Part shown: positions 1-5,827 of the stretch, in pieces
Layout: each line of letters starts with the position of its first letter
How positions within the stretch are numbered: position 1 is the first letter of the stretch
From: an uncultured Clostridium sp.
Lineage (GTDB): Bacteria; Bacillota; Clostridia; TANB77; CAG-508
Length of the DNA stretch: 6,524 nucleotides
Assembly: GCA_947643945.1 (NCBI GenBank)
Contig: CANRXN010000061.1
Location: forward strand, 1-6,524
Direction: 5' to 3'
Program-made: the position numbers and the translations under genes
Notes under the pieces: model-generated
Told to the model about the DNA's origin: nothing
Database searches by the model: none
The model's input: only the letters and a program-made list of their open reading frames with translations

Positions 1-124
1 CTTTCGATAAAAATTTTGTGGTTAAAATTATTTTATCATATTTTTGGTATTTCCTATTTTTTTATTTTTGGTGTGACATATCTATTGTAAACCTATAAGA
101 AGAAAGGTTTTGTGGAAAACACTT
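1..124. other. AT-rich sequence downstream of the deacetylase gene
   Basis: This stretch lies 3' of the minus-strand deacetylase gene. I see no coding region or RNA gene in it. A 6-bp inverted repeat, AAACCT at 89-94 and AGGTTT at 105-110, could be a weak hairpin at the 3' end of the deacetylase transcript. It has no run of U after it on the minus strand, so I do not call it a terminator. Confidence 0.5.
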
Positions 125-907
125 TCAATACAAATCATAAAAATTCCTAAACTCATAGCCTTGTTCCCTCAAATAAGAAATAGAGTCTTTTAAAATAGAG
201 GAGGTATCATTAACATCATTGGTATCGTGCATTAGGATAACTAAAGTACCTTTATTTTTAGAAGACTTTTTTAAATTTTTTAGTAACCCAGAATTGCTAT
301 ATTTCTTAACAGAATCATTATTTAAACAATTCCAATCAATATAAGTATAATTGATATCTTGAAGAAGTTTAACTGCTTCTTTTTTCTTAGCCTTGTAATG
401 GGAAGACATATAACCATTAGGAAAACGAAAAACGTGGGAACAATAGTTATCAACACCAATTGCTTTTCCAATTTCAATATCGGTGTTTTTAATTTCGCTT
501 ATAAAGCTATCATTACTTTGATATAATTTTTTATTGTCATGATGGTAGCCGTGATTGGCAAGGTAATGACCCTCCTCATAAGCTCTTTTTACAAGTTCAG
601 GGTGTTCTTTTACATGTTTTCCCACCACAAAAAAAGTGGCTTTTACATTTTCTTCTTTTAAAATATCTAAGATTTTACCAGTTGCCTTTAAGGTTGGACC
701 ATCGTCAAAAGTAAGGTAAGCGATTTTTTCTTCTTGCTTGGTTAGGTTAAAAATTTTTTCTTTACTAGTGTCGTCTAGGATGCTGTTAGTGGTTAAAGAA
801 ACTGCAAAAGAAAAGGGTTTGCTTAAGTGAAAAAGAAAACAAGAAAACAAAACACAAAGAACCAAAATAGATATTACTATTTTTTTGTGCAAAACAATTA
901 TTTTCAT
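125..907 (-). CDS. Membrane-anchored polysaccharide deacetylase (NodB/CE4 family)
   Basis: Predicted carbohydrate esterase family 4 enzyme of 260 residues that removes N-acetyl groups from a cell-surface polymer such as peptidoglycan outside the membrane. Residues 8-27 form one hydrophobic segment after a short basic N-terminus, consistent with a signal anchor. A linker leads into the NodB domain from about residue 62. The family motifs are present: TFDDGPT at 66-72 (catalytic and metal Asp68/Asp69), HGYHH at 119-123 (metal His119 and His123), RFPNG at 161-165 (Arg161), and LMHDT at 225-229 (His227). DW at 191-192 fits the fourth motif. The active site therefore looks complete. The start has AAAGGAG seven bases upstream. 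The gene follows the glycosyltransferase on the same strand with a terminator between them, so it may depend on read-through or on a promoter within or beside the upstream gene. The exact substrate cannot be read from the sequence; peptidoglycan is favoured by the neighbour. Confidence 0.9.
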   Translation of the reverse strand: MKIIVLHKKIVISILVLCVLFSCFLFHLSKPFSFAVSLTTNSILDDTSKEKIFNLTKQEEKIAYLTFDDGPTLKATGKILDILKEENVKATFFVVGKHVKEHPELVKRAYEEGHYLANHGYHHDNKKLYQSNDSFISEIKNTDIEIGKAIGVDNYCSHVFRFPNGYMSSHYKAKKKEAVKLLQDINYTYIDWNCLNNDSVKKYSNSGLLKNLKKSSKNKGTLVILMHDTNDVNDTSSILKDSISYLREQGYEFRNFYDLY

Positions 908-936
908 AGTGTTCTCCTTTCATAAATCAATATATG

Positions 937-974
937 AAAAAAGAAGCCCAATTATTCAACACTTTGGGCTTCTT
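937..974 (-). terminator. Intrinsic terminator after the glycosyltransferase gene
   Basis: On the minus strand an 11-bp perfect stem (AAGAAGCCCAA at 974-964 paired with TTGGGCTTCTT at 951-941) encloses a 12-nt loop and ends in six T residues (942-937, overlapping the base of the stem). The first arm lies inside the last codons of the glycosyltransferase gene and the stop codon is in the loop. The hairpin sits about 30 bases before the deacetylase start. Confidence 0.85.
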
Positions 975-1638
975 CTTTAGAAATGTAGCCATATTCCACC
1001 ATTTTATTTAAGACATGCGTTTGACGTTTTTTGGCAAGGTCTGGGTTTACGGTTGGGGCATAAATAGAAGGGGCATTAGGAACGCCAGCTAACATACTTG
1101 CTTCTGATAGACTTAAGTCTTTTGGCTCTTTGTTATAGTAGCCTTTAGCGGCATCATAAATACAATAATAGCCATCTCCAAAATAAGAGGAATTGACATA
1201 CAAAGCAAAAATTTCGTCTTTACTATATTGTTTTTCTAAATCGTAAGCAGCAAAAATTTCTCCTAATTTTCGAACTAAAGTCTTGTCCTGATTAAAAACA
1301 ACATTTTTGGCAACCTGTTGGGTGATGGTACTACCTCCTTCGTCAAACTCTCTATCACGAATATTGGTATAAAAGGCTCTTGCTATTCCAATTGGGTCAA
1401 TGGCACCATGGTCATAATAACGATGGTCTTCTGTTGCAATGACGGCATTAATATAGTTTTTTGGTAGTTGCTCAAATGGGGTGTAATTTTCTTTCCCCGT
1501 TACTTCTTCTACTCTAGTTATTAAGGGCTTTTCTTTTAAGGTATTTGTGTAATAGCCAAATCCAATCATGAAGATAAGGCTTAGGGCAATTACGAAAAGG
1601 ATTAGTAGTATGATTAGTAGTTTTTTTAATAGTTTCAT
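952..1638 (-). CDS. Monofunctional peptidoglycan glycosyltransferase (GT51)
   Basis: Predicted membrane-bound enzyme of 228 residues that polymerises lipid II into glycan strands. Residues 4-28 form a transmembrane anchor. The GT51 domain follows with its diagnostic motifs: ATEDHRYYDHGAIDP at 68-82, where Glu70 matches the catalytic glutamate; GGSTITQQVAKN at 101-112; and RKLGEIFAAYDLE at 123-135, where Glu127 matches the second catalytic glutamate. The chain ends right after the GT51 domain with no penicillin-binding transpeptidase domain, so this is the stand-alone type rather than a class A PBP. The ATG at 1638 is preceded by AGGAG (1652-1648) and a candidate -10 box at 1671-1666. Its transcript probably ends mainly at the terminator overlapping its own 3' end. 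It shares a wall-building theme with the deacetylase downstream. Confidence 0.92.
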   Translation of the reverse strand: MKLLKKLLIILLILFVIALSLIFMIGFGYYTNTLKEKPLITRVEEVTGKENYTPFEQLPKNYINAVIATEDHRYYDHGAIDPIGIARAFYTNIRDREFDEGGSTITQQVAKNVVFNQDKTLVRKLGEIFAAYDLEKQYSKDEIFALYVNSSYFGDGYYCIYDAAKGYYNKEPKDLSLSEASMLAGVPNAPSIYAPTVNPDLAKKRQTHVLNKMVEYGYISKEEAQSVE

Positions 1639-1665
1639 ATCTTTTTTCTCCTATCTTTTGAGGTC

Positions 1666-1671
1666 ATTATA
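1666..1671 (-). promoter_or_regulatory. Candidate -10 box for the glycosyltransferase gene
   Basis: The minus strand reads TATAAT here, a perfect -10 hexamer 28 bases before the start codon. The hexamer 17 bases further upstream (TTTTAC, 1694-1689) is a poor -35 match, so the promoter may be weak or activator-dependent. It implies a leader of roughly 20 nt holding the AGGAG site. Confidence 0.5.
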
Positions 1672-1710
1672 CATCAAAAATCAAAATAGTAAAATAGAAT
1701 TCATAAAAAA

Positions 1711-1887
1711 TTAAGAATGTGATTTTTTATATAGTTACTATCTACAGCCTAAAAATAAGACGTTTTCATTACATTCCTCGGCTCAATACAGCAAAAAGAA
1801 ATTGCATTTAATTTTTATATTTCAAGCATTTGACGATTTTAAATATCGGCTGTGAATAGTAAGTTTATAAAAATCACAATACTTTAC
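1711..1887. repeat. Long imperfect inverted repeat between divergent genes
   Basis: The arm 1711-1749 and the arm 1848-1887 are imperfect reverse complements over about 39 bases. Shared blocks are TGTGATTTTT, TTACTAT and ACAGCC, read on the plus strand in the left arm and on the minus strand in the right arm. About 98 bases lie between the arms. The structure could be a short non-autonomous mobile element or a long hairpin. I found no clear target-site duplication at its edges. The right arm ends in the -35 box of the dapF promoter. Apart from this repeat and the promoter signals, the 1639-1970 intergenic region shows nothing that looks coding. Confidence 0.6.
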
Positions 1888-1911
1888 AAAAAAATGGGTG
1901 TATGATAAAAT
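1883..1911 (+). promoter_or_regulatory. Promoter for dapF
   Basis: TTTACA at 1883-1888 and TAAAAT at 1906-1911 are separated by 17 bases. A TG dinucleotide at 1903-1904 makes an extended -10 element. Transcription would begin near 1918, giving a leader of about 50 nt before the dapF start. Confidence 0.75.
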
Positions 1912-1918
1912 AGCGAAC

Positions 1919-1940
1919 ATAAAATATAACTATATTTTAT
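1919..1940 (+). repeat. AT-only palindrome at the dapF transcription start
   Basis: ATAAAATATA (1919-1928) and TATATTTTAT (1931-1940) form a perfect 10-bp inverted repeat around AC. It lies at the predicted transcription start of dapF, so it could be an operator or a weak 5' stabilising hairpin in the mRNA. Being made only of A and T, it may also be chance in such AT-rich DNA. Confidence 0.45.
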
Positions 1941-1970
1941 AACAAAAAATTCTTAAAAAGAAGGTAAAAA

Positions 1971-2741
1971 ATGATAAAATTTACAAAAATGCATGGTCTA
2001 GGAAATGACTATGTGTATATGGATGCCATCCATCAAACCATAGAAAAGGAAGCAGATTTAGCTAAATTTGTAAGCGATAGACATTTTGGAATTGGGGCAG
2101 ATGGACTAATTTTAATTGCTAAAAGCGAAGTAGCAGATTTTAAAATGAGAATGTTTAATAGTGATGGTAGCGAAGCAGAAATGTGTGGAAATGGAATTCG
2201 TTGTGTAGGAAAATTTGTCTATGACAAAGGTTTAACCAATAAAACTAAAGTAAGCGTTGAAACATTAGCTGGTATTAAAATACTATTATTAAATGTAAAA
2301 CAAGGAAAAGTTGAAACCGTAAGAGTAGATATGGGAGAACCCATTTTAGCACCTGAAAAAATACCAGTTATGGCACTAGAAGAACCAGTAAAAAATCTAA
2401 AAGTAAAAGCTTTAGATAAAGAATTTAACTTTACTTGTGTATCCATGGGAAATCCTCATGCTGTTACGCAAGTTCAAGACCTTGAAAACTTTGAAGTTGA
2501 AAGATATGGCAAAATTTTAGAAACAGCTTCTGTATTTCCCAATAAGACTAATGTAGAATTCATTGAAATTCAAGATAAAGAACACATCAAAATGAGAGTT
2601 TGGGAAAGAGGTTCTGGCGAAACATTAGCCTGTGGAACAGGGGCTTGCGCTACCGCCGTTGCTTGTTGTTTAAAAGGTTTTACTAATAGACAGGTATTCG
2701 TCCAATTACTTCGGTGGAAGTTTAGAGATAGAATGGAATAG
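1971..2741 (+). CDS. dapF: Diaminopimelate epimerase, frameshifted near its 3' end
   Basis: Interconverts LL- and meso-diaminopimelate in the cytoplasm, the penultimate step of lysine synthesis and the source of meso-DAP for peptidoglycan. Family landmarks run in order: KMHGLGNDYVYMDA at 6-19, FNSDGSEAEMCGNGIRCVG at 62-80 with catalytic Cys72, GNPHAV at 160-165, WERGSGET at 211-218, and ACGTGACATAV at 220-230 with catalytic Cys221. After residue 247 the frame as read gives nine unrelated residues and a stop at 2741. Moving forward one base at 2712 restores a family-like ending of 29 residues (GGSLEIEW and onward) to a stop at 2800-2802, for a total of 276 residues, the usual DapF length. The start has a GAAGGT site a few bases upstream and a good promoter. 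The shift is either a sequencing or assembly error, a real late mutation, or less likely recoding. Both catalytic cysteines lie before it. Confidence 0.9.
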   Translation: MIKFTKMHGLGNDYVYMDAIHQTIEKEADLAKFVSDRHFGIGADGLILIAKSEVADFKMRMFNSDGSEAEMCGNGIRCVGKFVYDKGLTNKTKVSVETLAGIKILLLNVKQGKVETVRVDMGEPILAPEKIPVMALEEPVKNLKVKALDKEFNFTCVSMGNPHAVTQVQDLENFEVERYGKILETASVFPNKTNVEFIEIQDKEHIKMRVWERGSGETLACGTGACATAVACCLKGFTNRQVFVQLLRWKFRDRME

Positions 2742-2802
2742 AAAGGATAATCATGTTTATATGACTGGGGCAGCAACCACTGTTTTTGAAGGAGGGATTT
2801 AG
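2713..2802 (+). pseudogene. dapF: Displaced 3' end of dapF (+1 frame)
   Basis: Read from 2713 this segment encodes GGSLEIEWNRKDNHVYMTGA followed by ATTVFEGGI and a TAG stop at 2800-2802. It matches the expected DapF C-terminus, including the GG-x-L-x-I-x-W strand. It has no start or ribosome binding site of its own. The last two codons and the stop fall inside the 29-nt palindromic repeat. Confidence 0.85.
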
Positions 2803-2822
2803 GGGACGTTCCTTAAAATCCC
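2794..2822 (+). repeat. 29-nt palindromic repeat, copy 1
   Basis: The unit starts GGGATTT and ends TAAAATCCC, so its ends pair as a hairpin. It contains GGGGACGTTCC. Its reverse complement matches 6402-6430 at 27 of 29 positions by my alignment. It overlaps the displaced dapF stop codon. The GGGACG core also occurs in the two 92-nt elements downstream of ruvA and rarA. It resembles REP-like intergenic palindromes, but no REP-associated transposase is present here. Confidence 0.75.
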
Positions 2823-2848
2823 GCTGTCTAAAAATGTCGAAATCTGCG

Positions 2849-2913
2849 GTTACAGTTCACTAGAAAAATTAATCAGCTGTTTTATGACTTTTTTATTTTT
2901 AGTGAACTGTAAC
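2849..2913. mobile_element. 65-bp inverted-repeat element with flanking direct repeats
   Basis: GTTACAGTTCACTA at 2849-2862 and its exact reverse complement at 2900-2913 bound a 65-bp element. Pairing continues for four more A-T pairs after one bulged G. Directly outside are AAATCTGCG (2840-2848) and AAATTTGCG (2914-2922), direct repeats matching at 8 of 9 bases, as expected of an old target-site duplication. It has no coding capacity. The simplest reading is a very small non-autonomous insertion (MITE-like). A lone structured hairpin is the alternative. The DNA between the dapF palindrome and the HD gene is otherwise occupied by the nuclease remnant and a promoter. Confidence 0.6.
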
Positions 2914-2938
2914 AAATTTGCGATGAAAAGTACGGTAA

Positions 2939-3097
2939 AAGGTATTGCAATTCTTAAAATTCGTTTTTTCCAAAGAAGGAAATGAAGATATCTTAAAAGC
3001 CTTGTTAGAAGCAATACTAGAAATATCTATTCAAAAAGTGGTCATTAAAAATCCAGAATTACCAAGAAACTTATATGATAGCAAAGCAGAGCAATAA
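2939..3097 (+). pseudogene. Remnant of an Rpn / PD-(D/E)XK nuclease-family transposase gene
   Basis: One frame from 2939 to the TAA at 3095-3097 encodes about 52 residues, including KFVFSKEGNEDILKALLEAI and LPRNLYDSKAEQ. This resembles the N-terminal part of the Rpn-type, PD-(D/E)XK nuclease family transposases (F-x-F...EGNEDILK-x-x-LEAIL, then a LP...K segment). A complete member is several times longer and carries its catalytic residues further on. There is no start codon in this frame after the preceding stop at 2936-2938 and no ribosome binding site. The match ends abruptly where the conserved region should continue. I read it as a leftover fragment that is not expressed as a functional protein. 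The family assignment is from memory of the motif. Confidence 0.6.
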
Positions 3098-3116
3098 AAA
3101 GAAAAAATGTTCGATA

Positions 3117-3144
3117 AAACACTTGACTTTTTAGTTAAGTGTTT
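3117..3144 (+). promoter_or_regulatory. Inverted repeat (possible operator) over the HD-gene promoter
   Basis: AAACACTTGACT (3117-3128) and AGTTAAGTGTTT (3133-3144) form a 12-bp inverted repeat with one G-T mismatch around TTTT. It covers the -35 box and nearly the whole spacer of the promoter, upstream of the predicted transcription start. It would therefore act as DNA, for example as a repressor site, rather than as an mRNA hairpin. Confidence 0.55.
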
Positions 3145-3151
3145 ATATAAT
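3123..3151 (+). promoter_or_regulatory. Strong promoter for the HD-ruvA-rarA cluster
   Basis: TTGACT at 3123-3128 and TATAAT at 3146-3151 are 17 bases apart, nearly the housekeeping sigma consensus. Transcription would start near 3158, about 34 nt before the HD gene. No terminator is evident before ruvA, so this promoter probably drives at least HD and ruvA. Confidence 0.85.
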
Positions 3152-3191
3152 AGCAAAAGAAAAATAAAAACAAGAAAGGGAGAAACCATAA

Positions 3192-3746
3192 ATGAAAGAA
3201 CAATTTATCGAACTATTAAAAACCGTAAAAAGAGAAGGAATAGAAGAACTAATCAGCTTTTTAGAAAAATCAGATTTTTTCATTGCACCAGCCAGCACCA
3301 GATTTCATGGAGACCATGAAGGAGGGATTGTAGAACATAGCTTAAAAGTATATGAGATTCTAAAGCACAAAGTAGCAAACTGCATCATACCAATCGAAAT
3401 TCCAGAAGAATCCATCATTATCATTGCACTTTTACATGACATTTGCAAAACCAACTTTTACAAAGTAGACTACCGAAATGCCAAAAATGCGTTAGGCGTA
3501 TGGGAAAAAGTACCCTATTACACCGTAGACGACACCATACCATACGGACATGGCGAAAAATCTGTAATGATGATAACCGAATACATGAAACTAACACCAG
3601 AAGAAAAATACTCAATTCGTTGGCACATGGGATATACCGAACCAAAAGAAAATTACAATGCAATAGGAAGTAGTTACACCAAATACCCAATTGCACTACT
3701 AACACATGAAGCAGACTTAGAAGCAACTTATCTTTTTGATACATAA
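3192..3746 (+). CDS. HD-domain hydrolase of unknown substrate
   Basis: A 184-residue soluble protein of the HD phosphohydrolase superfamily, whose members cleave phosphate esters of nucleotides or nucleic acids using bound metals. The metal-binding pattern is visible: EHS at 48-50 (His49), LLHDICK at 80-86 (His82-Asp83 and Lys86), GHGEKS at 119-124 (His120), RWHMG at 143-147 (His145), and HEAD at 172-175 (Asp175). The N-terminal 40 residues, with GIEELISFLEKSDFF and PASTRFHG, match a widespread Firmicutes group annotated only as HD-domain protein or hydrolase. There is no transmembrane segment or second domain. The start has GGGAG nine bases upstream. It is first behind a strong promoter and 42 bases before ruvA, so a role in nucleic-acid or nucleotide metabolism is possible, but the substrate cannot be inferred. 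Confidence 0.85.
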   Translation: MKEQFIELLKTVKREGIEELISFLEKSDFFIAPASTRFHGDHEGGIVEHSLKVYEILKHKVANCIIPIEIPEESIIIIALLHDICKTNFYKVDYRNAKNALGVWEKVPYYTVDDTIPYGHGEKSVMMITEYMKLTPEEKYSIRWHMGYTEPKENYNAIGSSYTKYPIALLTHEADLEATYLFDT

Positions 3747-3788
3747 AAATAAAATATTTTATAAAAGTGAACAAGGAAGGAAAAGAAC

Positions 3789-4472
3789 ATGTTAGCATAT
3801 ATTAAAGGAACTTTAGAAATGAAAATGACCGGATACATTGTAATCGATGTGGGAGGATTAGGATACAAAATATACATGGCAGAAGCAGGAATCGAAAAAC
3901 TAGGAGAGATAGGAAAAACCGTTAAAGTACACACCTATTACAAAGTAAGAGAAGACGACATTAGCATTTATGGATTTAATACCTTAGAAGAACTAAGAAT
4001 GTTCGAACTACTAATCAGCGTAAGTGGTGTAGGAGCCAAAACAGCCTTAACAATGCTTGCTGTCTGTACTCCAACAGAATTTGCTTTAGCCGTTATCACA
4101 GAAGACGTAAAAGCCCTAACGGGAATTCCAGGAATTGGTGCCAAATCAGCTGGAAGAATTATCTTAGAACTAAAAGACAAAATCACCAAAGAACAACAAA
4201 TTCAAAGTATCCAAAAAGAAGTAGAAAATAGCAGTAAAACAAAAGCAAAAACAAGAAAAATGGAAGATTCAGTAGAAACAGAAGCTGAGCAAGCAGAAGA
4301 CAAACTACAAGCAGTCATCCAAAACAACCAAAAAGTAGCAGAAGCAATGGCAGCACTTCAAGTATTAGGCTATAACAAAAAAGAAATAGAAAAAGCATTT
4401 ACAAACTTAGACAAAACAGAGCTATCTACAGAAGAATTAATCAAAAAAGGACTAAACCTTTTGGGAAAATAG
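3789..4472 (+). CDS. ruvA: Holliday junction DNA-binding protein RuvA
   Basis: RuvA tetramers clamp four-way junctions and load the RuvB motor for branch migration in recombination and fork repair. Residues 1-63 form the N-terminal OB-fold domain (MLAYIKGTLE, VGGLGYKIYM, YYKVREDDISIYGF). Two helix-hairpin-helix motifs follow: LISVSGVGAKTALTML at 75-90 and LTGIPGIGAKSAGRIILELK at 110-129. Residues 183-227 are the flexible C-terminal domain that binds RuvB (AMAALQVLGYNKKEIEKAF). At 227 residues it is longer than the usual 190-205. The excess is a charged linker of about 45 residues at 136-180, rich in K, E, Q and T. AAGGAAGG lies just upstream of the start. ruvB does not follow; rarA does, after a structured intergenic element. 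Confidence 0.96.
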   Translation: MLAYIKGTLEMKMTGYIVIDVGGLGYKIYMAEAGIEKLGEIGKTVKVHTYYKVREDDISIYGFNTLEELRMFELLISVSGVGAKTALTMLAVCTPTEFALAVITEDVKALTGIPGIGAKSAGRIILELKDKITKEQQIQSIQKEVENSSKTKAKTRKMEDSVETEAEQAEDKLQAVIQNNQKVAEAMAALQVLGYNKKEIEKAFTNLDKTELSTEELIKKGLNLLGK

Positions 4473-4481
4473 GTGCCTTTT

Positions 4482-4573
4482 GGGACGAGGTCAAAAAGCA
4501 TCGCTGATTTTTGGGATACCCTTAGCTGTATGAAGCGTCAAGCGAATTACAGATAAGCTATACCTTTAGGTAC
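4482..4573 (+). repeat. 92-nt structured intergenic element, copy A (ruvA-rarA)
   Basis: The element starts GGGACG ten bases after the ruvA stop. It has a first hairpin (CAAAAA 4492-4497 with TTTTTG 4508-4513), then GGGAT, then a stem TAGC 4523-4526 / GCTA 4557-4560 continuing as TGTA 4527-4530 / TACA 4548-4551 with GATAA bulged on the 3' side. A terminal hairpin TACC-TTTA-GGTA follows at 4561-4572. It ends one base before the GGAGG site of rarA. Copy B has the same length and block order. It could be a leader RNA controlling rarA translation or a REP-like repeat; it matches no riboswitch class I can name. Confidence 0.65.
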
Positions 4574-4578
4574 GGAGG
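4574..4578 (+). promoter_or_regulatory. rarA ribosome binding site beside a hairpin
   Basis: GGAGG lies eight bases before the rarA ATG and one base after the terminal hairpin of element A. This fixes the rarA start at 4587. The closeness means that folding of the element could affect ribosome access. Confidence 0.8.
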
Positions 4579-4586
4579 AAAAAATC

Positions 4587-5816
4587 ATGAACAGTAATGA
4601 ACCATTAGCCTTTCGCATGCGACCAAAAACATTAGAAGAATATGTAGGGCAAGAGCATGTAATTGGAAAAGATAAAATTTTATATCGAACCATCAAGGCA
4701 GACAGACTATCTAGCATTATTTTATTTGGACCTCCAGGATGTGGAAAGACATCATTAGCGAGGGTTATTAGTGAAACCACAAAATACAAATTTTACAAAA
4801 TAAATGCCGTAACATCTGGAGTAGCAGAAATTAAAAAGGTAGTAGAAGAAACCAAAAACTTTATGCTAAACCCTATCGGAAAAAGTATTTTATTCATTGA
4901 CGAAATCCATAGATTTAACAAATTACAACAGGACGCCTTACTTCCTTTTGTAGAAAATGGAACCGTTATTTTAATTGGTGCCACAACAGAGAATCCTTAT
5001 TTTGAAGTAAACAAGGCGTTAATATCAAGATCCATGGTAATCAAATTAAATCCACTAACAGAAAATGATATCTATCAGGTACTAAAAAAAGCACTAGAAA
5101 GAAAAGATGGATTAGGCGAATATAACATAAAAATAGAGGACGAAACCTTAAAAAAAATAGCAGCCATCAGCAATGGAGATGTTCGAACGGCATTAAATGG
5201 GCTAGAAGTAGCAACCCTAACAACACCAATGGAAGAAGATGGATACATTCATTTAACAAATGAAGTAATTAAAAACAGCATTCAAAATAGAAAAGCCATT
5301 TTTGATAAAAATGGCGAGGAGCATTATGATAACATTAGTGCTTTTATTAAATCCATGAGAGGAACCGACCCAGATGCTACAATTTTTTACTTAGCAAGAG
5401 CCTTAAATGGTGGAGAAGATCCTGTATTTCTAGCAAGAAGAATCGTAATTTGTGCAGCAGAAGATGTAGGAATGGCAAACCCCAATGCCTTAGTAGTAGC
5501 AAATGCAGCAATGCAAGCAGTGCATATGATAGGCATGCCAGAAGCAAGAATTATTCTATCACAAGCTGCGGTGTATGTAGCAACATCGCCAAAATCCAAT
5601 GCTACCTATATGGGAATTAACCAAGCATTAGAAGATGTACAAACAAAAGACACAGGAGAAATACCAATGCACATACGAAATGCTCCTGTTGAAAAAATGA
5701 AAGAATTAGGCTATAGCGAAGGCTATTTGTACCCACATGATTTTCCAGGACATCAAGTAGATCAACAATATTTGCCAGACAAAATGTTAGGAACAAAATA
5801 TTATAATCCAGATTAA
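4587..5816 (+). CDS. rarA: Replication-associated recombination protein A (RarA/MgsA AAA+ ATPase)
   Basis: RarA (MgsA; eukaryotic WRNIP1) is a tetrameric AAA+ ATPase, related to clamp loaders and RuvB, that acts at stalled replication forks and single-strand DNA ends. The 409 residues are near family length. The N-terminal PLAFRMRPKTLEEYVGQEH at 6-24 is typical. Walker A is GPPGCGKTS at 48-56, Walker B is ILFIDEIHRFN at 101-111, sensor 1 is GATTENP at 131-137, the arginine finger is SR at 147-148, and sensor 2 is GDVRTALNGLE at 197-207. The C-terminal tetramerisation domain follows (RGTDPDATIFYLARALNGGE at 258-277; EDVGMANP at 292-299). The ending QQYLPDKMLGTKYY is characteristic. No key residue is missing. 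It lies 114 bases after ruvA and probably shares its transcript, with element A in between. Confidence 0.97.
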   Translation: MNSNEPLAFRMRPKTLEEYVGQEHVIGKDKILYRTIKADRLSSIILFGPPGCGKTSLARVISETTKYKFYKINAVTSGVAEIKKVVEETKNFMLNPIGKSILFIDEIHRFNKLQQDALLPFVENGTVILIGATTENPYFEVNKALISRSMVIKLNPLTENDIYQVLKKALERKDGLGEYNIKIEDETLKKIAAISNGDVRTALNGLEVATLTTPMEEDGYIHLTNEVIKNSIQNRKAIFDKNGEEHYDNISAFIKSMRGTDPDATIFYLARALNGGEDPVFLARRIVICAAEDVGMANPNALVVANAAMQAVHMIGMPEARIILSQAAVYVATSPKSNATYMGINQALEDVQTKDTGEIPMHIRNAPVEKMKELGYSEGYLYPHDFPGHQVDQQYLPDKMLGTKYYNPD

Positions 5817-5827
5817 ATGTTCTATTG

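Noticed and set aside
89..110. Possible terminator of the deacetylase gene
   Set aside because: The stem is only 6 bp with a 10-nt loop, and no T-run follows on the minus strand.
2219..2446. Minus-strand open frames inside dapF, ruvA and rarA
   Set aside because: They lie opposite conserved coding sequence, have no ribosome sites, and encode no recognisable motif.
3098..3191. SOS (LexA) box controlling HD-ruvA
   Set aside because: A TGTTCG half occurs at 3108-3113, but the matching CGAAC half at the right spacing is missing.
3107..3319. Open frame of 70 codons overlapping the HD promoter and the HD gene start
   Set aside because: It has no ribosome binding site, runs across the -35 and -10 boxes, and is basic and low in complexity. 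It is an out-of-frame reading of the real HD gene.
3749..3762. 14-bp palindrome ATAAAATATTTTAT between HD and ruvA
   Set aside because: It consists only of A and T in an AT-rich gap, so chance is likely. There is no GC stem or T-run to suggest a terminator.
4482..4586. Known riboswitch upstream of rarA
   Set aside because: I compared it from memory with c-di-GMP, preQ1, THF, fluoride, ZTP and SAM-type consensus cores and found none of their invariant blocks. The near-copy B is not placed as a leader next to a ribosome site.
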